Notes under the pieces: model-generated | The model's input: the letters and a program-made list of their open reading frames with translations, nothing else | Database searches by the model: none | What the model was told of the DNA's origin: nothing | Position numbers and translations under genes: made by a program | Shown here: positions 8,326 to 15,952 of the stretch, one piece after another | How the letters are laid out: each line of letters starts with the position of its first letter | Numbering within the stretch: position 1 is the first letter of the stretch | Assembly: GCA_020427635.1 (NCBI GenBank) | Contig: JAGQOH010000028.1 | Coordinates: 1 to 39,521 of the forward strand | Direction: 5' to 3' | DNA from: Phycisphaerales bacterium | GTDB taxonomy: Bacteria > Planctomycetota > Phycisphaerae > Phycisphaerales > UBA1924 | Length of the DNA: 39,521 bases

Positions 8326-8756
8326 GGTGTGCGTTCCTTTGCGCGCGTGCGTGACTTGGTTTGAGGCTTTGCCCGACGCGGCGTGCTTGACGGCGTCGGG
8401 CGTTCACCCCCCGGGCGGTCATCTCCTGGAAGGCTTCCTGCCTCCAATTGGTTCTTCAGCGCAACGAGCGATGCTGCAAACGGCGCCGTGTATTGACTGA
8501 CCCAACGCTCGTACACCTGCTGGATGGGAACCGGATTGAGGAAGTTGAACCGCTGGCGTCCCTGCTTGCGCGAGACGACGAGCCCCGCCTCCTCGAGCTT
8601 GGCAAGGTGCTGCATGACCGCAAACCGCGACAACTCGGGCAAGGCCACCGCCAGATCACCCACGGTCAGAGGGCCATCGCGCAGCAGGTCCATGACCTTT
8701 CGGCGGTGAGGGTTCGCCAAGGCACGGAAGATGGGCTCGAAGGGGTCGGGCTTCAT
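8322..8756 (-). CDS. ArsR family winged-helix transcriptional regulator
   Basis: The 144-residue protein has the ArsR winged helix at residues 5-85: PIFRALANPHRRKVMDLLRD, LTVGDLAVALPELSRFAVMQ (recognition helix region) and HLAKLEEAGLVVSRKQGRQR (wing). The metal-binding Cys box of ArsR/SmtB is absent, so this belongs to the group that is paired with SRPBCC genes and not to the arsenic sensors. The C-terminal 35 residues are a Pro/Arg/Lys-rich tail of low complexity. It heads the operon, and a perfect inverted repeat lies 7 bases upstream of its ATG, which suggests that it represses its own transcription. Confidence 0.92.
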   Translation of the reverse strand: MKPDPFEPIFRALANPHRRKVMDLLRDGPLTVGDLAVALPELSRFAVMQHLAKLEEAGLVVSRKQGRQRFNFLNPVPIQQVYERWVSQYTAPFAASLVALKNQLEAGSLPGDDRPGGERPTPSSTPRRAKPQTKSRTRAKERTP

Positions 8757-8762
8757 GAATAT

Positions 8763-8778
8763 GTGATACTTTTATCAC
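8763..8778. promoter_or_regulatory. probable operator of the ArsR-type regulator
   Basis: GTGATA (8763-8768), a 4-base spacer CTTT, then TATCAC (8773-8778) form a perfect 6+6 inverted repeat immediately upstream of the regulator start at 8756. It lies in the 71-base gap that also serves the divergent DUF4286 gene. ArsR-type dimers bind such short dyads over their own promoters. The assignment is inferred from position and symmetry. Confidence 0.6.
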
Positions 8779-8827
8779 CTATTGGGCCTGCCGTCAAGCC
8801 CTGGCTTCGCTCTACCATGCCATTCCC

Positions 8828-9169
8828 ATGGTGAACCCCTCTGCGAAGCTGATTTACACCGTCACCGCCGAGTGCCCGGACGAGGCCACAGCCATCGCTT
8901 TCCTGGCTTGGCTGGTCAATGGTCACCTGGCCGATGTCATCCGCGCCGGCAATGCAGAATCGGCAGAAGCGGTGCGCTTCGACCCGTTGCCGAACGACCC
9001 ACCCGGCGCCCCGATTCGGTGCGAAGCGAGGTATGTCTTTCCAAGTCGAGCGGCGTTCGAGGCTTACGACGCCGGGCCCGCCAAGGCATTGCGAGCCGAA
9101 GGCGCGGCGAAGTTTGCCGAGGCGCGCGGCGTACAGTTTTCGCGCCGCGTTGGCCTGCTCGTCGAGTAG
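8828..9169 (+). CDS. DUF4286 family protein
   Basis: This 113-residue cytoplasmic protein fits the DUF4286 family, a ferredoxin-like alpha-beta fold of unknown role. Visible features are LIYTVTAECPDEATAIAFLAWL followed by NGHLADVIRAG, where other members have W-L-x-W-h-x-x-x-H-I-x-D-V. An ARYVFPSRAAFEAYDAGPAKALRAEG stretch is typical of dimeric alpha-beta barrel proteins. The gene is divergent from the ArsR-type regulator and shares its short upstream region with the inverted repeat there, so it may respond to the same regulator. No function is offered. Confidence 0.7.
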   Translation: MVNPSAKLIYTVTAECPDEATAIAFLAWLVNGHLADVIRAGNAESAEAVRFDPLPNDPPGAPIRCEARYVFPSRAAFEAYDAGPAKALRAEGAAKFAEARGVQFSRRVGLLVE

Positions 9170-9194
9170 CCTAGGTCGTTACAGGAGGCTTCCG

Positions 9195-9497
9195 ATGCAC
9201 ATCTCAGTCTGGACGAAGCGCGTTGTCACGGTGGTGGTGTTCACGGCTGCGAGCACCCTCAACGCATGTGAGTGCCAACAGTGCGCTGATGCGCCAGAGA
9301 GCACTGCGCAGGTGAGCGCCGTGAATCAGATGTGTCCGGTGATGAATGAACCGGTGAAAGCCTCCGCGGGCGTGGTTGAGTACAAGGGCGAGGCGATTGG
9401 CTTCTGCTGCCCTGGGTGCGCAAAGAAGTTCGCCGGCTGGAGCGACGAGAAGAAGGATGCGTACCTCGAGAAGCTGCACGCAGGCCAGGCGACCTAA
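9195..9497 (+). CDS. YHS-type Cys-rich lipoprotein
   Basis: The product is 100 residues. A basic N-terminus and hydrophobic segment end in TLNAC, a plausible lipobox that would make Cys25 the lipidated residue. The mature part has a short Cys cluster (CECQQC) and a YHS-like metal-binding domain: MCPVM (C47), then [11 protein letters not shown] (C71, C72, C75). Such domains bind heavy metals such as copper or iron-sulfur related ions; the ion here is not known. The ATG at 9195 has a textbook AGGAGG six bases upstream. The frame is open much further upstream, but that part overlaps the DUF4286 gene. Its stop codon overlaps the stop of the convergent hutU gene (CTAA, 9494-9497). Confidence 0.82.
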   Translation: MHISVWTKRVVTVVVFTAASTLNACECQQCADAPESTAQVSAVNQMCPVMNEPVKASAGVVEYKGEAIGFCCPGCAKKFAGWSDEKKDAYLEKLHAGQAT

Positions 9498-11263
9498 CGC
9501 GGGATCCTGACGTTGTGCGCCTTGGCGCACTGTCTCGCTTCGTCATAGCCGGCATCGGCATGGCGGAAGATGCCCATCATTGGGTCATTGGTGAGCACGC
9601 GCTCGAGGCGTCCCGCGGCTTCGTTCGTGCCGTCGGCGACGATGACCTGCCCGGCGTGTTGCGAGAAGCCAATGCCCACACCGCCACCGTGATGGAAACT
9701 GACCCAGCTGGCGCCTGAGGCAACGTTGACCATCGCGTTGAGCAAAGGCCAGTCGGAAACTGCGTCGGTGCCGTCTTTCATGGCCTCTGTTTCGCGATTC
9801 GGTGAAGCGACGGAGCCACAGTCGAGGTGGTCGCGCCCGATGACGATTGGTGCGGTCACGCGTCCATCGGCAATCATCTCATTGAAGAGCAGACCCGCCT
9901 TATCGCGCTCGCCCAGGCCGAACCAGCAAATGCGCGCGGGCAGGCCTTGAAAGGCGAAGCTTGGCGCGCACTTGGCGAACTCGCCGGCTAGCAGCGCATC
10001 GGGGTGCTTGTGGCAACCCAGGAGCCAGCGGTGCAAGCGCGCGTTGTAGCCGCCTGCGTCCTTGGGGAAGAGCTTGAGCAATTCGTAGTCGGTCTTATAG
10101 ATGTCGATGGGATCACCCGAAAGCGCGACCCAGCGGAAGGGGCCGCGCCCCACGCAGAACTGCGGGCGGATGTAGGCCGGCACGAAACCCGGGAAAGCGA
10201 AGGCGTCTTCGTAGCCGTGGTCGAGTGCGCGCTGGCGGATGTTGTTGCCATAGTCGAAGGTAATCGCGCCGCGTTCTTGCAGCTTCACCATGGCGCGGAC
10301 GTGCTTCTCGATCGTGGCGGTTGATCGGCGCATGTAGTCCTCAGGGTCGTGCGCGCGCAGGGCCTTCGCTTCGTTGAAGTTGAGTCCTTCGGGCACATAG
10401 CCAACCAGCACATCATGCGCCGAAGTCTGGTCGGTCAAGAGATCGGGCGTGATCTTGCGATCGAGCAAACGATCGAGCAGTTCGACGGCGTTGCATAGCA
10501 CGCCCACGCTGGCCGCACGCTTGGCCTGTTTGTGCGCAAGCGCACGATCAATGGCCTCGTCGATGGACCATGAGCGGTCATAGTCAGTCAAGTAGCGGTC
10601 GTGATGGCGGCGTTCCAGGCGCGTGTGGTCGACGTCGGCAATGAGGCACACGCCGCCATTGAGCGTAACGGCGAGGGGTTGCGCGCCGCCCATGCCGCCG
10701 CAACCGGCGGTGACGGTCAACGTACCGACGAGCGGTCCGCGCGGATCGTCCGCCTGATCGGGCCAGTTGTCGAAGCCCGCCTGCGCGAAGGTTTCGTAGG
10801 TGCCCTGGAGGATGCCTTGCGTGCCGATGTAGATCCAACTGCCGGCGGTCATCTGGCCAAACATCATCAAGCCCCGCGCGCACAGGTCGTCGAAGTGCTT
10901 CTGCGTCGCCCAGTGGGGGACGAGGTTGGAGTTGGCGATCATGACGCGCGGCGAATCGGTCGTCGTGCGCACAATCCCGACGGGCTTGCCCGATTGCACG
11001 AGCAATGTCTCATCTGGCGCAAGCTTCTTGAGTGCGTTGATGATCGCGTCGAAGGCGGGCCAGTTGCGCGCCGCTTGCCCGCGCCCGCCATAGACAACCA
11101 ATGTCTCAGGATGCTCGGCGACCTCGGGGTCGAGGTTGTTCATGAGCATGCGCATCGCGGCCTCGGCCTGCCAGGATTGGCAGACGCGAGTCGTGCCGCG
11201 TGGCGCGCGGATGAGGCGTGCGCTCGCGGTTGGTGCTTCGGATGCGGGCTGAGCCAGGGTCAT
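9494..11263 (-). CDS. hutU: urocanate hydratase
   Basis: Urocanase adds water to urocanate, giving 4-imidazolone-5-propionate, the second step of histidine degradation, using tightly bound NAD+. The 589-residue product matches the family along its length: [26 protein letters not shown], the NAD-binding [28 protein letters not shown], and [20 protein letters not shown] near the end. It is about 30 residues longer at the N-terminus than the usual 555-560. The ATG at 11263 has GGGAGGT nearby and was kept. It stands alone, with a peroxiredoxin-like gene between it and hutH and a probable terminator upstream, so it likely has its own promoter. Confidence 0.96.
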   Translation of the reverse strand: MTLAQPASEAPTASARLIRAPRGTTRVCQSWQAEAAMRMLMNNLDPEVAEHPETLVVYGGRGQAARNWPAFDAIINALKKLAPDETLLVQSGKPVGIVRTTTDSPRVMIANSNLVPHWATQKHFDDLCARGLMMFGQMTAGSWIYIGTQGILQGTYETFAQAGFDNWPDQADDPRGPLVGTLTVTAGCGGMGGAQPLAVTLNGGVCLIADVDHTRLERRHHDRYLTDYDRSWSIDEAIDRALAHKQAKRAASVGVLCNAVELLDRLLDRKITPDLLTDQTSAHDVLVGYVPEGLNFNEAKALRAHDPEDYMRRSTATIEKHVRAMVKLQERGAITFDYGNNIRQRALDHGYEDAFAFPGFVPAYIRPQFCVGRGPFRWVALSGDPIDIYKTDYELLKLFPKDAGGYNARLHRWLLGCHKHPDALLAGEFAKCAPSFAFQGLPARICWFGLGERDKAGLLFNEMIADGRVTAPIVIGRDHLDCGSVASPNRETEAMKDGTDAVSDWPLLNAMVNVASGASWVSFHHGGGVGIGFSQHAGQVIVADGTNEAAGRLERVLTNDPMMGIFRHADAGYDEARQCAKAHNVRIPR

Positions 11264-11310
11264 GATGAGCCACCTCCCGGGTCAAGGATAGGCCAAAGCC
11301 GCGCACGGCG

Positions 11311-11356
11311 CAAAAAGAGAAGCGCCGCCGGCGGTGGGAATCAATTCCACGCCGCC
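11311..11356 (-). terminator. possible terminator between the redoxin gene and hutU
   Basis: On the minus strand, an imperfect hairpin (11356-11330; eleven paired positions including one G-T pair, with one bulged base and a 6-base loop) is followed nine bases later by a T-rich run, CTTCTCTTTTT (11321-11311). The run itself sits inside a second small GGCGC/GCGCC stem. It lies about 60 bases after the stop of the redoxin gene. The distance from hairpin to T tract makes this only probable. Confidence 0.45.
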
Positions 11357-11416
11357 GACAGCGCAGTCGGGAGGAGGTTAGTTGAACGCCGGAAAGCGTT
11401 CAGTTGTTCCATCGAT

Positions 11417-12085
11417 TTAGTGCGACATGCCCTTGATCGCGGTCAGCACGTCACCCGGATCAGCGCGGCCCTTGGCGTAGTCCGCCATGCAGTGCGCCCA
11501 AGTCACCTTGCCATCGGTCGAAACAATGAACGTGCCCGGGTGCGGCAGCTGCCACTTGCCATTGGAATTGCTGGCGGCGACATCGATGCCGTACTGGGCG
11601 TATTGCTCTTGCGTCTTGGCGTCGACATCGAAGAGCACATTGAACGCCTTGGCGAAGTCGCCTGTCTTGTCGCAATACACCGGGGCTTCGATCCTGTTCT
11701 TCTCGAACGTTTGCGTCGCAAGATCGGGCGATTCCATCGTGACGAACACGAGGTCGTAGCCCGCGTCCTTGAACGCCGCCGCGTGCTCCTGCCAGCCCTT
11801 CAAGGCGACGTTGCAGTATGGGCACCAGCCGCCTCGATAGAACGTGACGACGAGCGGGCGCTCTTCATGCAGTGATGCGAAGTCGACGGACGACCCGTCG
11901 CGTGCGCTGAGCGTGAGGCCCGCGGGGACCTCTTCGCCAACCTGGAGGCCCAGGATCGGCTCGGTCATTGCGACGCGCTGGACGCTGCCGTCGCCTGTGG
12001 CCGTGGTGCCATTCTGGCAGCAGGGTCCACCGCTCATTGCAGCAGCGGCGACCGCCATCGATGCGAACATCATCATGGAATCCAT
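11417..12085 (-). CDS. peroxiredoxin-like (AhpC/TSA) protein
   Basis: The 222-residue protein has a hydrophobic, Met- and Ala-rich N-terminus that may act as an export signal, though it lacks basic residues. A redoxin domain follows from about residue 45. The active-site strand reads TFYRGGWCPYC (C88, C91), a CxxC arrangement seen in the peroxiredoxin-like family and not the single Cys of classic AhpC. LVFVTMESPDLA, VYCDKTGDFAKAFNVLF and PGTFIVSTDGKVTW complete the thioredoxin fold. It probably reduces peroxides or acts as a thiol-disulfide protein. It sits between hutH and hutU on the same strand, 168 bases after hutH, with no evident tie to histidine metabolism. Confidence 0.85.
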   Translation of the reverse strand: MDSMMMFASMAVAAAAMSGGPCCQNGTTATGDGSVQRVAMTEPILGLQVGEEVPAGLTLSARDGSSVDFASLHEERPLVVTFYRGGWCPYCNVALKGWQEHAAAFKDAGYDLVFVTMESPDLATQTFEKNRIEAPVYCDKTGDFAKAFNVLFDVDAKTQEQYAQYGIDVAASNSNGKWQLPHPGTFIVSTDGKVTWAHCMADYAKGRADPGDVLTAIKGMSH

Positions 12086-12113
12086 TGGTATCTGCTCCTG
12101 GCGTCCGTCGATC

Positions 12114-12198
12114 CCGGGAGCTCCTCTCCCGGCGGTGATCAGACGGCGCAGCGTCTCCCCAGCAAACGAGCAACGGGTGTGCCGGAGTTATTCCGGCA
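12114..12198. other. two hairpins in the hutH-redoxin gap
   Basis: CCGGGAG (12114-12120) pairs with CTCCCGG (12126-12132) across a 5-base loop, and TGCCGGA (12180-12186) pairs with TCCGGCA (12192-12198) across GTTAT. Both are perfect 7-bp stems in the 168-base gap between hutH and the redoxin gene. Neither has a T tract on the minus strand, so they are not clear terminators. They could slow transcription or lie in the redoxin leader. Confidence 0.4.
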
Positions 12199-12253
12199 TT
12201 TGCTTGCCTAGATTCCCAGGGGAATGGGGTGATGGGTCACCTGGTCCGGAGCC

Positions 12254-13819
12254 CTAACCGAACCGCCCAGCACGGATCAGGCCCGCCAGGGCTTCGACAT
12301 CGGGGTGGGGGGTGCGGTCCGCATCGAGACGCGGGGCGACGGCACGGACGACCTGGTGCGTGCGCTCGACATACTCGCCCGAGTGGAGCCCCTCGTCGTG
12401 GGCGTACTCCATGCCTTCCGCGGCGCAGAGCAGTTCCATCGCGACAACGCGCTCGGTGAGGTCGATGGCGCGCCTCGCCTTGGCGGCAGCGCGCGGACCA
12501 AAACTATTGATGTCTTCCATGCCCGCCGACGTGGGAATGTTGATGACGGAGGCGGGCGCCGCGAGTAGCGCAATCTCGTTGCAACATGCAGCCGCGACGT
12601 ACTGCACGATCATGTAACCGGACTGCAGTCCCGGCGTGCGTGTCATGTGTGGGGCGTAGGGCGTCTTGCCCTTCTTGGTCGGCATGACGAATTTGTCTCG
12701 CGCCTCGAGCATGATGTAGATGCGGCGTTCGGCGATGTTGGCAATGTGCGACAGCGCGATGGTGAGCGCATCCAGATGCATCGCAAGCGGTGCGCCGTGG
12801 AAGTTGCCCGCAGAAACCGTGTGCGGGGCATCGTCGAAGACGAGCGGATTGTCTGTGACGGCCGACAGTTCACGTTCGAAGATCGTGAAGCAGGATTCGA
12901 TGAGGTCGAGTGCGCCGCCGAGCACTTGCGGGGCGCAGCGGAAGGAATAGGGATCCTGCACGCGCGGGTCGTCGAGCGCGTGGGAGGTGAGGATGGTTGA
13001 GCCGGTGAGCATGGTGCGCAGACGGGCGGCCACGCGCTGTTGGCCGCGTTGTGCGCGCGCATCGTGCACACGTGCGTCGAGGAAGGATGCTGAGCCGCGG
13101 ATGGCTTCCATCGACATCGCGCATGCGCACAGGGCGGCGTCGAACAGCCGGCGCACGCGCGGCGTGGCAAGGGCGGCCTGGGCGGCCATGAGATGCGTGC
13201 CGTTGATGAGGGCGAGGGCTTCCTTCGGGCCGAGTTCGAGTGGTTTGAGCTTTGCGAGCTTGAGGGCCTTGGCGCCGTCGATGCGCTTGCCATCGTGGAG
13301 CGCTTCGCCTTCGCCAATGAGGACAAGCGCGGCGTGCGCGAGCGGCGCAAGATCGCCCGATGCGCCGACGGAGCCAACTTCCGGCACGATGGGGGTGGTG
13401 TTGGCATTGAGTAGCGCGGCGATGGTTTGGGGAATCTCGGCACGCACGGCGGAATGCCCGCGCACGAGCGATGCAAGTTGCAGGAGCATCATGGCGCGAA
13501 CGGTGTGGGTCGGTAAGGGTTCGCCAACACCCGCGGCGTGCGAGCGCAGGAGGTTGCGTTGCAGTTCGCCGAGTTTGTCGGGTGCGATGGCGGTGTCGGC
13601 GTAAGAGCCAAAGCCGGTGTTGACGCCGTAGATCGCGCGGCCGCCTGCCATCGCTTTGGCGAGTGCGGCTTGGGATGCGCGCACTTTGGCGAGCGCAACA
13701 TCTGTCAGTTCGACGGGACGTGCGCGCAGGGCGACGTCTTCGACTTCCCAGGGGGAGAGTGCGGCGCCGGTGATTGGCAACGCGGCGGACGCGGCGGGTT
13801 GGGGGGTGCGGTGGGGCAC
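12254..13819 (-). CDS. hutH: histidine ammonia-lyase
   Basis: HutH removes ammonia from L-histidine to give trans-urocanate, the first step of the pathway. The 521-residue product carries the Ala-Ser-Gly triad that cyclises into the MIO cofactor (A153-S154-G155 in GSVGASGDLAPLAH). It also has the family segments AIYGVNTGFG, LLRSHAAGVG, ALINGTHLM, QDPYSFRCAPQVLG and NFHGAPLAMHLD. Length is slightly above the usual 505-510. The first codon is GTG at 13819, with no purine-rich ribosome site before it. No alternative start is clearly better, so the N-terminus is uncertain by perhaps 20 residues. It is separate from hutU and hutG-hutI but on the same strand. Confidence 0.95.
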   Translation of the reverse strand: MPHRTPQPAASAALPITGAALSPWEVEDVALRARPVELTDVALAKVRASQAALAKAMAGGRAIYGVNTGFGSYADTAIAPDKLGELQRNLLRSHAAGVGEPLPTHTVRAMMLLQLASLVRGHSAVRAEIPQTIAALLNANTTPIVPEVGSVGASGDLAPLAHAALVLIGEGEALHDGKRIDGAKALKLAKLKPLELGPKEALALINGTHLMAAQAALATPRVRRLFDAALCACAMSMEAIRGSASFLDARVHDARAQRGQQRVAARLRTMLTGSTILTSHALDDPRVQDPYSFRCAPQVLGGALDLIESCFTIFERELSAVTDNPLVFDDAPHTVSAGNFHGAPLAMHLDALTIALSHIANIAERRIYIMLEARDKFVMPTKKGKTPYAPHMTRTPGLQSGYMIVQYVAAACCNEIALLAAPASVINIPTSAGMEDINSFGPRAAAKARRAIDLTERVVAMELLCAAEGMEYAHDEGLHSGEYVERTHQVVRAVAPRLDADRTPHPDVEALAGLIRAGRFG

Positions 13820-13834
13820 GGGGGGAGGTTACAA

Positions 13835-13868
13835 GCACGGCGGCACGAAAGCACGCAGGGACGAAGGG
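13835..13868. repeat. degenerate 9-base tandem repeat
   Basis: Just upstream of hutH there are about three and a half degenerate units of a GGCACGAAR-type 9-mer: GGCACGAAA (13842-13850), GCACGCAGG, GACGAAGGG. Similar low-complexity runs occur between genes in other GC-rich genomes. It looks like a decayed simple repeat and no function is evident. Confidence 0.4.
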
Positions 13869-13869
13869 A

Positions 13870-13996
13870 GGGCTTGGCAAGCCCCGAGTGCGAGCGACGG
13901 GGTCGTGTTTGAGGTCGCAGAGTGCGACCTCAAGAGCGGTTGAGATCACAGATTGTGCTGGCAAGTGCAAGCGCGTGGTTGCCCAAGGCAACCACG
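13870..13996. other. cluster of hairpins upstream of hutH
   Basis: Three inverted repeats lie in the 189-base gap between the small gene ending at 14009 and hutH. They are GGGCTTG/CAAGCCC (13870-13884, very tight loop), an 11-bp stem at 13909-13919/13923-13933 with loop GAG, and a 10-bp stem at 13974-13983/13987-13996 with loop CAA. The last two are perfect. None is followed by a T tract on the minus strand. They may form the hutH leader or be repeat-derived. Confidence 0.55.
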
Positions 13997-14008
13997 GCAC
14001 ACGCGAGG

Positions 14009-14335
14009 TCACCGGGTTTCGGTATGACCGATCTCCGCGTATTTGGGAACGATCCGGAATGGCTCTGAGCCAAGGGCGAGGTCTGGGATGGAGTGGCGAA
14101 GCCAGACGATGTCGTCGTGGGACAATGCATCGAAATCCTCGTCCGAGATTTCGCGGAGGTGCCAACATTTTGCAAGCAACTGCATTGCCTCGGACAGCCG
14201 ACCAAACAGGATGTCCTCAGTGTCCTCTTTGCTCTCGCATAGCTCGTCCAGGATCCGATCGACTTCCTGCCGCGCATTGCGCAGGAAGATCGAGATGTAG
14301 CCCTTCGCGCCTTCTTTGTTCTTCTTTCGTCTCAT
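14009..14335 (-). CDS. small hypothetical protein
   Basis: I do not recognise this 108-residue protein. It begins with a very basic stretch (MRRKKNKEGAKG) and continues as an acidic, probably all-helical protein: FLRNARQEVDRILDELCESK, EDILFGRLSEAMQLLAKCWH, then DEDFDALSHDDIVWLRHS. There is no signal peptide or membrane segment. The ATG at 14335 was chosen because GGGAG lies 8 bases upstream. The frame runs on upstream through the hairpin repeats, which is unlikely to be coding. Base composition and codon use resemble the neighbours. A cytoplasmic protein with a helical bundle is all that can be said. Confidence 0.6.
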   Translation of the reverse strand: MRRKKNKEGAKGYISIFLRNARQEVDRILDELCESKEDTEDILFGRLSEAMQLLAKCWHLREISDEDFDALSHDDIVWLRHSIPDLALGSEPFRIVPKYAEIGHTETR

Positions 14336-14407
14336 TGGTAGCTCCCGAGGTTGCGGCGTGGACTCATCGTTATACCGAGGGGCGGCGGCGGTGAGCAGTG
14401 CGAACAC

Positions 14408-14480
14408 CCAGGGTTGCGAGCAGCCCCGGCCACCCAATCTCGCACACCCGACTTGGCAAGCAAGTCGGGCCACCCGGATG
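14408..14480 (+). repeat. dispersed hairpin element, two units in tandem
   Basis: Unit B is perfect: stem CCCGACTTG (14447-14455), loop GCAAG, stem CAAGTCGGG (14461-14469), tail CCACCCGGATG (14470-14480). Unit A just upstream is a diverged version: CCAGGGTTG (14408-14416), loop CGAG, CAGCCCCGG (14421-14429), tail CCACCC. The stems of A and B differ in sequence yet both pair. Unit B differs at only 2 of 34 positions from the copy at 16361. The pair lies between the end of the S74 gene and the start of the small gene. Confidence 0.85.
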
Positions 14481-14482
14481 AG

Positions 14483-15802
14483 CTACTCCTTCGCTTTCTC
14501 CCCAACCACCCACCCCACCAACTTCTCCAGCGCGTCGAGGCGCGCGCGGAGGTCGGTGTTCTCTTTCTCGAGTGCGGCAATTTGGGCGTCCTTCTCGTTG
14601 CGGAGGTCGCGCAGGGCTTCGACAGTGAGGGCTTCGAAGCCGGAGATGCCGAGGGTTTTCATGTCGCCTGTGGTGGAGCCGACCCATTCGGGGAAGACGG
14701 GTTCGACTTCCTGCGCGACGAAGCCGGTGCGTTTGCCGGGGGCGGCGCCGGGCTGGTCGGGTTCGTTGTAGAAGAAGGTGCGGCCCTTGAGTTTGAGCAA
14801 GCGATCGAGCACGCCTGTGTTGGTGAGCGATTCGATGTCGTGCTTGGCGAGTTCGTCGGAGATCGTGCCCCAGGCGGGGAAGCCGGTCTTGTATGCATCG
14901 CCATTGGAGCGGAAGATGAACTGGGCGCTGCCGCCCGCATCGATGATGAGTTCATCGCCGGGGTTTGGTGCTTGGCCCGGGTTGTCGCCCAGCCCGATGT
15001 AGAGCTGGGAGTGGTCGTTGGAGGGGTTCACTCGTGCGATATACATGAGGTCGGAGTTCATGCCCGGGTCGCCAAAGCGCAGGCCGACGTCGGACTGCAT
15101 GATTTCGGTGGTGTGCAATTGCGCTGACGGGGCGGTGGTGCCGATGCCCAGGCGGCCGTTGGCAGCGATGCGCATGCGTTCGGTGATGGCGTTGGCGGTG
15201 GTGACTTCGCCAAAGATGATGCCGCCCGAGCCGAGACCTTTCTGGTTGAGGAGCCACGTGGCGCCGTCGCCGCCCGCCTTGTTCCATTCGAGGTGCGCGC
15301 CCTGGTGGTGGGTGAGATTTTGCGAGGTTGCAGCGACTCCGCCGAGAACTTCGAGCTTTGCTGCGGGGGCTGTTGCACCAACGCCGACGTTGCCGCCGTT
15401 GTAGTAGGTGGTTGTGCCGTTGAGCTTCCAGGGCTCGAGTGCGAGGCTGGCGTAGGGGGCGGCGGTGAGCGCTTGGCGGGGGGCGAGGGTTTCGCCATCG
15501 ACGACGATCTGCAGCCAGCGGACTTCGCCATTGAAGACTGTGTCGCCGAAGTTGAGGACGACGGTGAAGACGCCGTTGGTGACGGGGACGCTTGGGAAGG
15601 TGGCGGTTCCGCCGATCTGGGCGCCGCCCGCTTCCTGGTCCCAGAGCGAGAAGCTCATGGGGATTGAGGTGTTGACTGGCAAGCCGCTGGATTTAAGTTT
15701 GCCTTGATAGGTGATGGCGCTGCCGGCGGGGACGGCGTTCGCGGCGGGAACCGCGAGCGCGGCGAGCAAGGTGATAGCAAAGAACGAGCGGAACATCTTC
15801 AT
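14483..15802 (-). CDS. secreted protein with C-terminal S74 (endosialidase chaperone) domain
   Basis: The product is 439 residues with a signal peptide (MKMFRSFFAITLLAALAVPAANA). Residues 25-120 are a beta domain (ITYQGKLKSSGLPVNTSIPM, FSLWDQEAGGAQIGG, RWLQIVVDGETLAPRQALTA) that also makes up most of the small secreted protein at 36835-37350. The middle has short repeats of phage-tail-fibre character (NVGVGATAPAAKLEVLG, GRLGIGTTAPSAQLHT). The C-terminus is a Peptidase_S74 domain: SDELAKHDIESLTNTGVLDR, TGFVAQEVEPVFPEWV, ending in a coiled coil (DAQIAALEKENTDLRARLDA). In tail fibres this domain helps trimers fold and then cuts itself off. No phage genes are nearby, so this is a cellular, surface-type use. 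The start is the ATG at 15802, after AGGAG. Confidence 0.85.
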   Translation of the reverse strand: MKMFRSFFAITLLAALAVPAANAVPAGSAITYQGKLKSSGLPVNTSIPMSFSLWDQEAGGAQIGGTATFPSVPVTNGVFTVVLNFGDTVFNGEVRWLQIVVDGETLAPRQALTAAPYASLALEPWKLNGTTTYYNGGNVGVGATAPAAKLEVLGGVAATSQNLTHHQGAHLEWNKAGGDGATWLLNQKGLGSGGIIFGEVTTANAITERMRIAANGRLGIGTTAPSAQLHTTEIMQSDVGLRFGDPGMNSDLMYIARVNPSNDHSQLYIGLGDNPGQAPNPGDELIIDAGGSAQFIFRSNGDAYKTGFPAWGTISDELAKHDIESLTNTGVLDRLLKLKGRTFFYNEPDQPGAAPGKRTGFVAQEVEPVFPEWVGSTTGDMKTLGISGFEALTVEALRDLRNEKDAQIAALEKENTDLRARLDALEKLVGWVVGEKAKE

Positions 15803-15952
15803 CTCATGTCTCCTGTGTGGCCGGGGCTTGTGCCATTGATCGGCGAGCAAAATGCTACCTGGAGGCTTGGCGTTTGCCAGCGAAAAGTGGATGGCGCTGC
15901 AACCAGGGGCGGCACGTTCGGCCCCAAAAGGTCAACTCACTACACTCCCCCC

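Noticed and set aside
2090..11270. A 17-base identity, GGCTCATCATGACCCTG, at the starts of the first dockerin-like gene and hutU
   Set aside because: It covers the start codon region and a few codons only; with no wider similarity it is probably chance or shared initiation preference.
13835..13996. A CRISPR array or tRNA in the structured gap before hutH
   Set aside because: There are no regular direct repeats with unique spacers, and no cloverleaf with the TTC and CCA features.
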